Of a DNA stretch of 64,000 nucleotides, positions 47,805 through 55,465 are shown piece by piece. Within the stretch, counting starts at the first letter, position 1. The number at the start of each line of letters is the position of its first letter. The position numbers and the translations under genes are program-made. The notes beneath the pieces were generated by a model. That model ran no database searches. It saw only the letters and a list, made by a program, of their open reading frames with translations, and was not told the DNA's origin. Origin of the DNA: Aquipseudomonas alcaligenes. GTDB lineage: Bacteria > Pseudomonadota > Gammaproteobacteria > Pseudomonadales > Pseudomonadaceae. The stretch lies in the NCBI RefSeq assembly GCF_900156545.1, contig NZ_FTNW01000004.1, positions 310,001 through 374,000 of the forward strand, given 5' to 3'.

Positions 47805-48392
47805 CTAACCGATCTGTGAGAGCTTCAGCAGCAGGCGCAAGTCGGTAAGGATGTCCTTGCCGTTGCTCTTGGCGTCGTAACGCAAGACCAGGTTGCCGTG
47901 CGGGTCGACGATCCACAGTTGCGCACCCTGACCGGCCGGCACCGCCTTCTCGTACTTCAGGCTGTCCAGCACGTAGCGGCCGAGCTGCGGGTATTCGCGC
48001 TGCAGCTGCTGGTCGTAGTCAGCCACCAGTGGGCGACTGACGGCCAGTCCGTGGACGGCTCGGGCAGCCTCGCGATTGAGGCCGATATGGATCTGTCGGG
48101 CGGCATACACCAGCTGGCGGCAATCCTCAGTGCAGTCGCCGGGCGCGGTGACCAGCAGCTGCCAGCGCTCCTGAGCGGCGCCCTGCACGCCGATATCGGC
48201 CAGCTGGCTGCCGTCGCCAATCAGGGTGCCGTGGTAGTTGCGGCTGTCCGGCACCCAGAAGCGCCACTGGTACATGGCGGTGGCGAGCATCATCGGACCG
48301 ATGGCCACCAGCAGCAGCAGGATCAGTTGCCAGCGCCCGCGCGCACGCGGTGCTTCAGGAGTGGAAAGGGCCGGACTCATGGCTGGGCTCAT
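47805..48392 (-). CDS. Membrane-anchored thioredoxin-like protein of the cox assembly operon
   Basis: A 195-residue protein with one membrane segment (about 22-42) and a periplasmic domain. The domain contains ERWQLLVTAPGDCTEDCRQLVY (a Cys-x-x-x-Cys pair at the place a SCO-like protein would have one), a central LGRYVLDSLKYEK, and the terminal GAQLWIVDPHGNLVLRYDAK. That layout resembles a diverged SCO/thioredoxin fold, so a role in oxidase copper or thiol assembly is reasonable inference. By position it corresponds to P. aeruginosa PA0111, still uncharacterised. Start ATG 48392 has GGGAG upstream. It overlaps the end of the SURF1 gene by 38 bases; an alternative in-frame ATG is 48380. Confidence 0.82.
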   Translation of the reverse strand: MSPAMSPALSTPEAPRARGRWQLILLLLVAIGPMMLATAMYQWRFWVPDSRNYHGTLIGDGSQLADIGVQGAAQERWQLLVTAPGDCTEDCRQLVYAARQIHIGLNREAARAVHGLAVSRPLVADYDQQLQREYPQLGRYVLDSLKYEKAVPAGQGAQLWIVDPHGNLVLRYDAKSNGKDILTDLRLLLKLSQIG

Positions 48393-49110
48393 GCGATTTC
48401 TCCCGCGCGGATTGTCTTGAAGTGTGAATACCGAGATAGAGGTAGAGGCCGACGAGGGCGGCGGCCAGGGCGAACCACTGCACGGCGTAGCCGGTGTGCT
48501 TGTCCGGACTCATGGCCAGCAGCGGCCACTCGGCCTGGTAGGCTGCGGGGCCGGGCTCCAGGCGTACCTCGTAGGCCAGGCCGCCGCGGCCGAGCTGGCG
48601 CCACAGCTGGTCCGGCTCGACGGCGGTAATCAGTCGCGGCCAGTCACCGCTGGCGGGGTCGGCCTGTAACTGGAAGGGCTCACCGACCGGCACATGCACT
48701 CGCGCCAGCAGTTCCAGTGGCTGCTCGGGAGTCGTGAACTGTGGCGGCGTGCGCCGGTCCGGCCAGGGCAGCCAGCCGCGGTTGACCAGCAGCCACAGGC
48801 CTGAGGCCTGGTCGTAAAAGGGTTGCAGCAGCTCGACGCCGACCTTGCCGCCGCGCTGGCGGTTATCCAGCAGCAGGCTGTGTTGCTCATCGAACTGGCC
48901 GCGCAGGCGGATGCGCAGGTGCGCCAGGTCGGCACGCCGCTCCAGCTCGGCGACGCTCATCGGCTCGGCATGCTCGCGGGCGGCAAAGTCAGCGAGCAAC
49001 GTCCGCTTCTCCTCGGCCCGCGACAACTGCCAGAACCCGAGGCCGAGCAGCAACGGCAGCAGAAGCGCCACCGCGATGCTGGGCAACCAGCCCGGGCGAA
49101 AGCCACTCAC
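48355..49110 (-). CDS. SURF1-family cytochrome oxidase assembly protein
   Basis: A 251-residue protein with two membrane segments, near residues 8-28 and 212-232, flanking a periplasmic domain: the standard SURF1/SHY1 topology. Markers are LGFWQLSRAEEKRTLLADF, LDNRQRGGKVGVELLQPF, WLLVNRGWLPWPDRR and the C-terminal HTGYAVQWFALAAALVGLY. SURF1 helps insert heme A into subunit I. The start is GTG 49110, preceded by GGAG; an earlier in-frame GTG at 49176 would add 22 residues and overlap the divergent DUF2909 gene's leader. Confidence in the family is high, in the exact start moderate. Confidence 0.9.
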   Translation of the reverse strand: MSGFRPGWLPSIAVALLLPLLLGLGFWQLSRAEEKRTLLADFAAREHAEPMSVAELERRADLAHLRIRLRGQFDEQHSLLLDNRQRGGKVGVELLQPFYDQASGLWLLVNRGWLPWPDRRTPPQFTTPEQPLELLARVHVPVGEPFQLQADPASGDWPRLITAVEPDQLWRQLGRGGLAYEVRLEPGPAAYQAEWPLLAMSPDKHTGYAVQWFALAAALVGLYLYLGIHTSRQSAREKSHEPSHESGPFHS

Positions 49111-49132
49111 GGCCTGCTCCCGAATCGTCTGG

Positions 49133-49143
49133 CTATACTCGAA
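49133..49143 (+). promoter_or_regulatory. RpoS-like -10 element upstream of the DUF2909 gene
   Basis: CTATACTCGAA lies about 40 bases before ATG 49179. CTATACT is the extended -10 favoured by RpoS. The -35 position (GGCCTG) is poor, as is common for RpoS promoters. The identical 11 bases occur at the predicted coxB promoter on the other strand (53734-53744). Confidence 0.5.
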
Positions 49144-49178
49144 CTGCACACCATCTCCCCCATCCCCCGGAGTCACGC

Positions 49179-49382
49179 ATGCTCAAGGCCGCGATCATCC
49201 TCCTGCTGCTGGCCACCCTGGTCAGCCTGTTCAGCGGCCTGTTCTTCCTGGTCAGGGATGAAGGCCGCGGTTTGCGTGTGGTCAACTCTTTGAGAGTTCG
49301 CGTGATCCTCACGGCCATCACAGTGGCCCTGATTGCCTGGGGCTTCTACAGCGGCCAGCTGGTCAGCCACGTGACCTGGTGA
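49179..49382 (+). CDS. DUF2909 twin-transmembrane protein
   Basis: A 67-residue protein consisting of two membrane helices (about 4-24 and 40-60) joined by a basic loop RDEGRGLRVVNSLRVRV. It matches the DUF2909 twin-transmembrane family found in oxidase clusters of Pseudomonas. It is the only gene on the plus strand within the cox cluster, divergent from SURF1 and convergent with subunit III (stops six bases apart). ATG 49179 is preceded by CCCGGAG. Its function is unknown; a small oxidase-associated subunit or assembly aid is inferred from location only. Confidence 0.85.
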   Translation: MLKAAIILLLLATLVSLFSGLFFLVRDEGRGLRVVNSLRVRVILTAITVALIAWGFYSGQLVSHVTW

Positions 49383-49388
49383 CCCTCC

Positions 49389-50276
49389 CTAGAGCACGTA
49401 AACGAAGATAAACAGGCCCAGCCAGACCACGTCGACGAAGTGCCAGTACCAGCTGGCTGCCTCGAAGCCGAAGTGCTTGTCGCCATCGAAATGGCCCTTG
49501 AGGATGCGCACGAGCATCACCGTGAGGATGATCGCGCCGAGGGTCACGTGAGCGCCGTGGAAACCCGTGAGCATGAAGAATGTGGCACCGTAGATGCCCG
49601 AGCCGAGGGTAAGACCCAGTTCGGTATAGGCCTCGACGTATTCCTCGACCTGCAGCACCAGGAAGGCCGCGCCCAGCAGAATGGTCAACGCCAGCCAGGC
49701 CTTGAGCGGGCCACGCTTGTTCTTCTTCAGCGCGTGGTGGGCAAAGGTCACGGTGAAGCTGGAGGACACCAGCAGGATGGTGTTGATCAGCGGCAGGTGC
49801 CAGGGATCGATCACCGCCGTTGGCGGCGGGAACAGCTTGGAGTCGGGGTTGTTGAGCAGCGGCCAGCTGTACTCGAAGCCCTCCCACAGCATGTTGCTCA
49901 CACCCTTGTCGCCCTCGCCCCCCAGCCAGGGGCCGGCAAAGGTGCGGATGTAGAACAGCGCGCCGAAAAAGGCCGCGAAGAACATCACTTCGGAGAAGAT
50001 GAACCAGCTCATGCCCCAGCGGAACGAGCGGTCCATCTGCGCACTATACAAACCACTGCGGCTTTCCTTGATCACGTTGCCGAACCAGCCGAACAGCATC
50101 CAGGCGAGCAGCAGGCCGCCGACGAAGAAGATCAGCGGACCATGGGACTCGGCGCGCTCGGCCTTCATGTCGTTAAACCAGGTGCCAACCCCGTAGACCG
50201 AGATCAGCATGCCCAGGGTGGCGATGATCGGCCACTTGCTCTGGGCGGGCACGTAGTAGTTCTCATGACTCGACAT
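49389..50276 (-). CDS. ctaE: Cytochrome c oxidase subunit III
   Basis: A 295-residue membrane subunit of the aa3/caa3-type oxidase. It has seven hydrophobic segments. Family markers are FRWGMSWFIFSEVMFFAAFF (with the conserved Glu), LPLINTILLVSSSFTVTFAHHAL, GSGIYGATFFMLTGFHGAHV (about 235) and the terminal YWHFVDVVWLGLFIFVYVL. It is the fourth gene of coxB-coxA-ctaG-ctaE, all minus strand, 12 bases after ctaG. The synonyms coxC and coIII are also used. Confidence 0.96.
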   Translation of the reverse strand: MSSHENYYVPAQSKWPIIATLGMLISVYGVGTWFNDMKAERAESHGPLIFFVGGLLLAWMLFGWFGNVIKESRSGLYSAQMDRSFRWGMSWFIFSEVMFFAAFFGALFYIRTFAGPWLGGEGDKGVSNMLWEGFEYSWPLLNNPDSKLFPPPTAVIDPWHLPLINTILLVSSSFTVTFAHHALKKNKRGPLKAWLALTILLGAAFLVLQVEEYVEAYTELGLTLGSGIYGATFFMLTGFHGAHVTLGAIILTVMLVRILKGHFDGDKHFGFEAASWYWHFVDVVWLGLFIFVYVL

Positions 50277-50288
50277 TTCTTGTTCTCC

Positions 50289-50867
50289 TTATGGAGCCGC
50301 CCGGTCAGGGGCTGTCTGGGCAAGAGTCACCTGCGCGACAGGCGGTTTGCGCGCCGTGATATCGAACAGGGTGTAGGCCAGGGTCAGGTGTTTCACCTCC
50401 TTGGGCAGGTCGCGGTCGACGATGAAGCGCACTGGCATCTCGATGCGTTCGCCGGGCTGCAGTACCTGCTGGGTGAAGCAGAAGCACTCGGTCTTGTGGA
50501 AGAAGGCCGCGGCCTTTGAAGGCGCCACGCTGGGAATGGCCTGGGCGGTCATCGGCTTGTCCGTAGGGTTATGGGCGACGAACAGCATGTCGTTCGGCTG
50601 CCCGGGATTGACCACCAACTCGTCGGCCTGGGGGCCGAACTCCCAGACCATGCCGGCAGCGTTGGTAGCGAGGAACTGCACACGTACCTGACGCGTCTCG
50701 TCCACCGTCTGGCTGCCCTGGTAGGCCCCGGCGGTCTTGCCGTTGATGCCGAAGGCCTGGCACATCACGTCGTAGATCGGCACCAGGGCGAAGCCGAAGG
50801 CGAACATGCCGGCCACCACCATCAGCAGGCGGACGACCAGGCGCCGATTGTCCAGAGCGGCACTCAC
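50289..50867 (-). CDS. ctaG: Cytochrome c oxidase assembly protein CtaG (Cox11)
   Basis: A 192-residue copper chaperone for the CuB site of subunit I. One membrane segment lies at about 12-32, followed by YDVMCQAFGINGK with the conserved cysteine. The copper-binding CFCF motif is in FFHKTECFCFTQQVLQPGE (about 128-140), and PVRFIVDRDLPKEVKHLTLAYTLFD ends the beta domain. It is 10 bases after coxA and 12 before ctaE. Cox11-type CtaG is distinct from the Bacillus CtaG family. Confidence 0.95.
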   Translation of the reverse strand: MSAALDNRRLVVRLLMVVAGMFAFGFALVPIYDVMCQAFGINGKTAGAYQGSQTVDETRQVRVQFLATNAAGMVWEFGPQADELVVNPGQPNDMLFVAHNPTDKPMTAQAIPSVAPSKAAAFFHKTECFCFTQQVLQPGERIEMPVRFIVDRDLPKEVKHLTLAYTLFDITARKPPVAQVTLAQTAPDRAAP

Positions 50868-50877
50868 GGGCGTGCTC

Positions 50878-52461
50878 CTACTTCACTTCCGGCGGGGTGC
50901 TGAAGGTGTGGTAGGGCGCCGGCGAGGGCACCGTCCACTCCAAACCCTCGGCGCCATCCCAGGGCTTGGCCGGGGCGGGTTTACCGCCACGGATGCACTT
51001 GATGACGATGAACAGGAAGAGGAACTGGGTCGCACCGAAAGTGAAGGCGCCGATCGACGACAGCATGTTGAAGTCGGCGAACTGCAGGTTGTAGTCCGGG
51101 ATGCGCCGCGGCATGCCGGCCAGGCCGACGAAGTGCATCGGGAAGAACGCCAGGTTCATGCCGATGAAGCTCATCCAGAAGTGCAGCTTGGCCAGGGTCT
51201 CGTCGTACATGTGGCCGGTCCACTTCGGCAGCCAGTAGTAGGCCGAGGCGAAGATGCCGAAGATCGCCCCGGGCACCAGCACGTAGTGGAAGTGCGCCAC
51301 CACGAAGTAGGTATCGTGGTACTGGAAGTCCGCCGGGGCGATGGCCAGCATCAGCCCGGAGAAGCCACCGATGGTGAACAGGATGACGAAGGCCACGGCA
51401 AACAGCATCGGTGCCTCGAAGGTCATCGAGCCCTGCCACATGGTGCTCACCCAGTTGAATACCTTCACCCCGGTGGGCACGGCGATCAGCATGGTGGCGT
51501 ACATGAAGAACAGCTCGCCGGTCAGCGGGATGCCGACGGTGAACATGTGGTGCGCCCACACAATGAACGACAGGAAGGCGATCGAGGCGGTGGCATAGAC
51601 CATCGAGGTGTAGCCGAACAGCGGCTTGCGCGCGAAGGCCGGGATGATCGAGCTGACGGCGCCGAAGGCCGGCAGGATCATGATGTACACCTCGGGGTGG
51701 CCGAAGAACCAGAACACGTGCTGGAACAGCACCGGGTCGCCGCCACCAGCCGCGTTGAAGAAGCTGGTGCCGAAATGGATGTCCATCAGCATCATGGTCA
51801 CGCAGCCGGCCAGTACCGGCATCACCGCGATCAGCAGAAAGGCGGTGATCAGCCAGGTCCAAACGAACAGCGGCATCTTCATCAGGGTCATGCCAGGGGC
51901 GCGCAGGTTGAGGATGGTGGCGATCACGTTGATCGCGCCCATGATCGAGCTGATGCCCATCAGGTGCACGGCGAAGATGAAGAAGGTGACGCTCTCCGGC
52001 GCGTAGGTGGTCGACAGCGGTGCGTAGAAGGTCCAGCCGAAGTTAGGCCCGCCGCCCTCGCTGAACAGGGTCGATACCAGCAGCAGGAAGGCCGCCGGCA
52101 GCAACCAGAAGCTGAAGTTGTTCATCCGCGGCAGGGCCATGTCCGGCGCGCCAACCATTAGCGGGATCATCCAGTTGGCCAGGCCGACGAAGGCCGGCAT
52201 CACCGCGCCGAACACCATGATCAGGCCGTGCATGGTGGTCATCTGGTTGAAGAACTCTGGCTGCACGATCTGCAGGCCTGGCTGGAACAGCTCGGCGCGG
52301 ATCACCATGGCCATGGACCCGCCAAGCAGGAACATGGCAAAGCTGAACCACAGGTACATCGTGCCGATGTCCTTGTGGTTGGTGGTCAGCACCCAGCGCA
52401 TAAGGCCCTTGGCCGGGCCATGGTGGTGGTCAGTATGACCGTGGTCGATCACTGCACTCAT
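50878..52461 (-). CDS. coxA: Cytochrome c oxidase subunit I
   Basis: A 527-residue heme-copper oxidase core. It has about twelve membrane helices. The heme a ligand His is in TTMHGLIMVFGAVMP. The CuB centre with the cross-linked Tyr is in WFFGHPEVYIMILPAFG, and the CuB histidines are in FIVWAHHMFTVG. The HDTYFVVAHFHYVL block supplies the remaining heme ligands. The N-terminus has a short His-rich tail (DHGHTDHHHGPAKG). K-channel Thr and Lys residues appear around GVKVFNWVSTMW. It is four bases downstream of coxB. The synonym is ctaD. Confidence 0.98.
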   Translation of the reverse strand: MSAVIDHGHTDHHHGPAKGLMRWVLTTNHKDIGTMYLWFSFAMFLLGGSMAMVIRAELFQPGLQIVQPEFFNQMTTMHGLIMVFGAVMPAFVGLANWMIPLMVGAPDMALPRMNNFSFWLLPAAFLLLVSTLFSEGGGPNFGWTFYAPLSTTYAPESVTFFIFAVHLMGISSIMGAINVIATILNLRAPGMTLMKMPLFVWTWLITAFLLIAVMPVLAGCVTMMLMDIHFGTSFFNAAGGGDPVLFQHVFWFFGHPEVYIMILPAFGAVSSIIPAFARKPLFGYTSMVYATASIAFLSFIVWAHHMFTVGIPLTGELFFMYATMLIAVPTGVKVFNWVSTMWQGSMTFEAPMLFAVAFVILFTIGGFSGLMLAIAPADFQYHDTYFVVAHFHYVLVPGAIFGIFASAYYWLPKWTGHMYDETLAKLHFWMSFIGMNLAFFPMHFVGLAGMPRRIPDYNLQFADFNMLSSIGAFTFGATQFLFLFIVIKCIRGGKPAPAKPWDGAEGLEWTVPSPAPYHTFSTPPEVK

Positions 52462-52465
52462 GTCC

Positions 52466-53590
52466 TTACTCCTGAGCCTGCTTGAATGCGAGGATGTCCT
52501 TGGGCGTGACCATGTCGTTCATGGCGTTGCCCCAGGCATTGCGCTCGTAGGTGATGATGGCGGCGATGTCGACTTCCGACAGCTGCTTGCCAAAGGCAGC
52601 CATCGAGGTGCCCGGCTTGCCGTTGACCACGATCTCGATATGCCCGGCCGCTGGGCCAGTAGCGATCTTCGAGCCTTTGAGCGCCGGGAACATAGGCGGC
52701 AGGCCCTCTCCGTTCGGCTGGTGGCAGGCGGCGCAACTCGTCAGATAGGCCTTCTCGCCACGGGCTATGAGTTCCTCGCGGGTCCATTCCTTGCTGGTCA
52801 GCTCCTTGACCTTGGCCGCCTCCTCCTGGCGGACAGCCAGCCACTTGGCAAAGTCTTCCTTGCTCTTGGCCTCGACCACCACCGGCATGAAGCCGTGGTC
52901 CTTGCCGCACAGCTCGGTGCACTGGCCACGGTAGATGCCGGGCTCTTCGATGCGCGTCCAGGACTCATTGACGAAACCGGGAATGGCATCCTTTTTCACC
53001 GCCAGGGCCGGTACCCACCAGGAGTGGATCACGTCGGCGGCGGTGATCAGGAAGCGCACCTTGGTGCCCACCGGCACCACCAGCGGCTCATCCACCTCCA
53101 GCAGGTAGTGCTCACCCTTCTCTGCCTGGTTGTTGATCTGCGCGGCCGGGGTGGCCAGGTTGCTGAAGAACTCGACATCCTGGCCCAGGTACTTGTAGTG
53201 CCACTTCCACTGGTAACCGGTGATCTGGATATCCAGTTCCGATTCAGAGGTGTCATAGATGTCGATCAGTGTCTTGGTCGCCGGGACCGCCATCACCACC
53301 AAAATGACGAAAGGCACCACGGTCCAGAGAATCTCCACCGTAGTGCTTTCATGGAAATGGGCAGGTTTCTGGCCGGTGGAACGGCGGTGGATCAGCATCG
53401 ACCAGAACATCACGCTGAACACCACCACGCCGATCACGACACAGATCCAGAAAATGATCATGTGCAGGTCGAAGACCGAACGGCTGACTTCGGTAGCGCC
53501 GGGCAGCATGTTCACTGCCCACTCGGCATGCGCCGAGCCGAATGCCAGCCACAGCAGGAGGCCCATCCAGACTCGTGGATGTCGCATCAT
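52466..53590 (-). CDS. coxB: Cytochrome c oxidase subunit II fused to cytochrome c (caa3 type)
   Basis: A 374-residue subunit. A signal peptide (to about residue 22) and two membrane helices (about 40-62 and 84-104) lead to the CuA cupredoxin domain. Its ligands are in YRGQCTELCGKDHGFMPVVV (about 215-234). An extra C-terminal cytochrome c domain (about 270-370) has heme motif CAACH (TSCAACHQPNGEGLPPMFPA), so electrons can enter directly from soluble cytochrome. This makes the enzyme caa3-like. It is the first gene of the structural operon; a promoter candidate lies 148 bases upstream. The synonym is ctaC. Confidence 0.97.
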   Translation of the reverse strand: MMRHPRVWMGLLLWLAFGSAHAEWAVNMLPGATEVSRSVFDLHMIIFWICVVIGVVVFSVMFWSMLIHRRSTGQKPAHFHESTTVEILWTVVPFVILVVMAVPATKTLIDIYDTSESELDIQITGYQWKWHYKYLGQDVEFFSNLATPAAQINNQAEKGEHYLLEVDEPLVVPVGTKVRFLITAADVIHSWWVPALAVKKDAIPGFVNESWTRIEEPGIYRGQCTELCGKDHGFMPVVVEAKSKEDFAKWLAVRQEEAAKVKELTSKEWTREELIARGEKAYLTSCAACHQPNGEGLPPMFPALKGSKIATGPAAGHIEIVVNGKPGTSMAAFGKQLSEVDIAAIITYERNAWGNAMNDMVTPKDILAFKQAQE

Positions 53591-53966
53591 TGCGGGTTCC
53601 CCTCATTGTTCTTGTTATCCCGCCGGCTCAAGCCCGCGGCTCAGGGATCGACCTTGCCGATACAGCTGGCTACCACTGTCGAAACCTTACCGTGCCGCAG
53701 CCAGTCCGGTTCCATCAGGTAACGCCTTGCGATTTCGAGTATAGACAGGACATGCGACATCACAACGCAGTCAGAAAATTAGCGCTCGAATTCCGCTCGC
53801 CCGGCGCAGACCAGCAGCGGCGGGGGCTGGACTCGGGAGAAGGGTGAGGGCATATAGCGGTGATGAATAACCGTTAAATAATTATGACAATCCGATCTTA
53901 GCGGCTGCCCTCGGCCAGCTAAGGTGAATTCTCGTTTGCATCTCTCATGTCCCTTCCGGAGCCGTC
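53591..53966. other. 376-base intergenic region between coxB and the 53967 gene
   Basis: This divergent promoter region holds the coxB promoter candidate at 53738-53765. The right-hand part (about 53850-53910) is markedly AT-rich (for example TTAAATAATTATGACAATCC) and probably contains the promoter of the plus-strand gene. No good -35/-10 pair was fixed there. No coding frame with normal codon use was seen. Confidence 0.6.
53738..53765 (-). promoter_or_regulatory. Promoter of the coxB operon, RpoS-like
   Basis: On the minus strand TTGTGA (53765-53760), a 16-base spacer and TATACT (53743-53738) form a sigma-70-family promoter. The -10 context CTATACTCGAA fits RpoS preference. In P. aeruginosa the aa3 oxidase is known to be induced by starvation through RpoS, which agrees. 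The 5' leader would be about 140 bases. Confidence 0.6.
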
Positions 53967-54614
53967 ATGAATACCCCCGCCCTGCGCCAACAGATCCAGC
54001 TCGCCCTCGTTCAAGAAGCCAGCAGCGGCGCCCTGGCGCGCCAGCTAATGAATCAGCTCGACCGGCTACACCCGACCATCCAGTTGCCCGCAGGTGATGC
54101 TCATGGGGTGCTGGCCCGCTTTGTCACCGCCTACGTCGAACAGGTACCGGATGTACTGGATGCCGCCAATGCGGTGGCGCGTGAAGCCGGCATCGAGGCT
54201 CAGGTGAAGCCGGTATTGAAACTGGCAGAACAGTTCTTCCTGAGCCCACCCAGCCTGCTGGAGGGGCACCAGGGCCTGGACGCTCTAATGGATGAGGCCT
54301 ATCTGGCTCATCGCCTGGTGGAGGAGGTCAACGACCGCTACATCACCCACTTGGGTCAGCCGCTGATCCCGCTGGACACTACGGTAGCCAACGTGATTGC
54401 CCACCAGTTGATTGGCGAACCCTTCGCCAATCAACTGGACGAAGCCGTGCACCATGCAGTGGATGAGTTGCTCGGTGAGCAGGTTTTCCAACAGGACTCG
54501 GTGCAGGAATACCGCGCCCGCCTGAGCAATCCGCAGACGGTGGCGGCCTGGCAGAACTGGCCATGCCTGTCGCGCCAGCTCGGTGTCGAGCTGGGACTGC
54601 CGGTGAGTGCCTGA
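53967..54614 (+). CDS. Cytosolic protein of unknown function
   Basis: A 215-residue, mostly helical, acidic protein without signal peptide or membrane segment. It begins MNTPALRQQIQLALVQEASS. Notable stretches are YVEQVPDVLDAANAVAREAG, KLAEQFFLSPPSLLEG and EVNDRYITHLGQPLIPLDTT. I do not recognise the family. Codon use matches the neighbours. CCGGAG precedes ATG 53967. A long AT-rich leader separates it from divergent coxB, and a strong terminator follows directly, so it is monocistronic. Its position between the oxidase operon and carbonic anhydrase gives no clear functional hint. Confidence 0.78.
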   Translation: MNTPALRQQIQLALVQEASSGALARQLMNQLDRLHPTIQLPAGDAHGVLARFVTAYVEQVPDVLDAANAVAREAGIEAQVKPVLKLAEQFFLSPPSLLEGHQGLDALMDEAYLAHRLVEEVNDRYITHLGQPLIPLDTTVANVIAHQLIGEPFANQLDEAVHHAVDELLGEQVFQQDSVQEYRARLSNPQTVAAWQNWPCLSRQLGVELGLPVSA

Positions 54615-54620
54615 ATGCAA

Positions 54621-54649
54621 TGAGGCCCGCAACTGCGGGCCTCGTTTTC
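54621..54649. terminator. Rho-independent terminator between the 53967 gene and carbonic anhydrase
   Basis: GAGGCCCGC (54622-54630) pairs with GCGGGCCTC (54635-54643) around a four-base loop, then GTTTT. It serves the plus-strand gene and lies directly after the end of the convergent carbonic anhydrase gene, whose transcript it may also end. Confidence 0.85.
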
Positions 54650-54650
54650 A

Positions 54651-55376
54651 TCAGGGCTGCGGGTAGCGCGCCTTGGGCGTGGCCATCGGCATCCTGTCAC
54701 CATCCAGTGCCAGGAACCCACCGCTCTCCGCATCGTAAGCCCGGATCGCGCTCGTTTCGATATCGTAGACCCAGCCGTGAATAAAGAGCTGTCCGCTGGC
54801 CAGCTTCGCCGCAACCGAAGGATGGGTGCACAGATGATTGAGCTGGGCTATCACGTTCTCTTCGGTGAGGATACCCAGCGTGTCGTGCCCCCCGCAGCCA
54901 CAGTTCTCCTCGACGACGCGCAATGCCACTTCACTGTGACGCAGCCAGGTCTTCACCGTGGGCATGCGCTCCAGGCCCTGCGGATTGAGCACCGCCTTCA
55001 TCGCGCCGCAGTCGGAATGGCCGCAGACGATAATGTGCTGCACCCCCAGAGCCAGCACCGCGTATTCGATGGCGGTGGAGACGCCGCCCATCATCTGCCC
55101 GTAAGGGGGCACCACGTTGCCAACGTTGCGGGTGACGAACAGATCGCCCGGCGCGCTCTGGGTGATCAGCTCGGGCACGATGCGTGAGTCGGCGCAGGTG
55201 ATGAACATCGCACGCGGGTTCTGCGCACTGGCCAACGCCTTGAACAGTTCCTCCTGCTGCGGAAACACCTCGGTGCGGAAACGCTTGAAGCCACCCACGA
55301 TGGCGCTCAACGCCTCGTCGGCACTCTCCGGCGCGGTACGCGCCTGGAGGGGAATGGCGTTGTGCTTGTAGGGCAT
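54651..55376 (-). CDS. Beta-class carbonic anhydrase
   Basis: A 241-residue zinc enzyme interconverting CO2 and bicarbonate. Zinc ligands are visible: Cys61 in CADSR (with Asp63 and Arg65), His120 and Cys123 in CGHSDCGAM. GDLFVTRNVGNVVPPYG and GQLFIHGWVYDIETSAI complete the family pattern. The chosen start ATG 55376 (MPYKHNAIPL) has GAGG upstream; an ATG eight codons earlier lacks one. The length matches P. aeruginosa psCA1 (PA0102). There is no signal peptide, so it is cytosolic. Confidence 0.94.
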   Translation of the reverse strand: MPYKHNAIPLQARTAPESADEALSAIVGGFKRFRTEVFPQQEELFKALASAQNPRAMFITCADSRIVPELITQSAPGDLFVTRNVGNVVPPYGQMMGGVSTAIEYAVLALGVQHIIVCGHSDCGAMKAVLNPQGLERMPTVKTWLRHSEVALRVVEENCGCGGHDTLGILTEENVIAQLNHLCTHPSVAAKLASGQLFIHGWVYDIETSAIRAYDAESGGFLALDGDRMPMATPKARYPQP

Positions 55377-55465
55377 TGCGTCTACCTCGTGCTGAACCAT
55401 TGCGCTGGCGCGGATTATCGTCCTGGCATGCGGACAGCCGCCAGCCGCACCGAGTCACAATTCGC

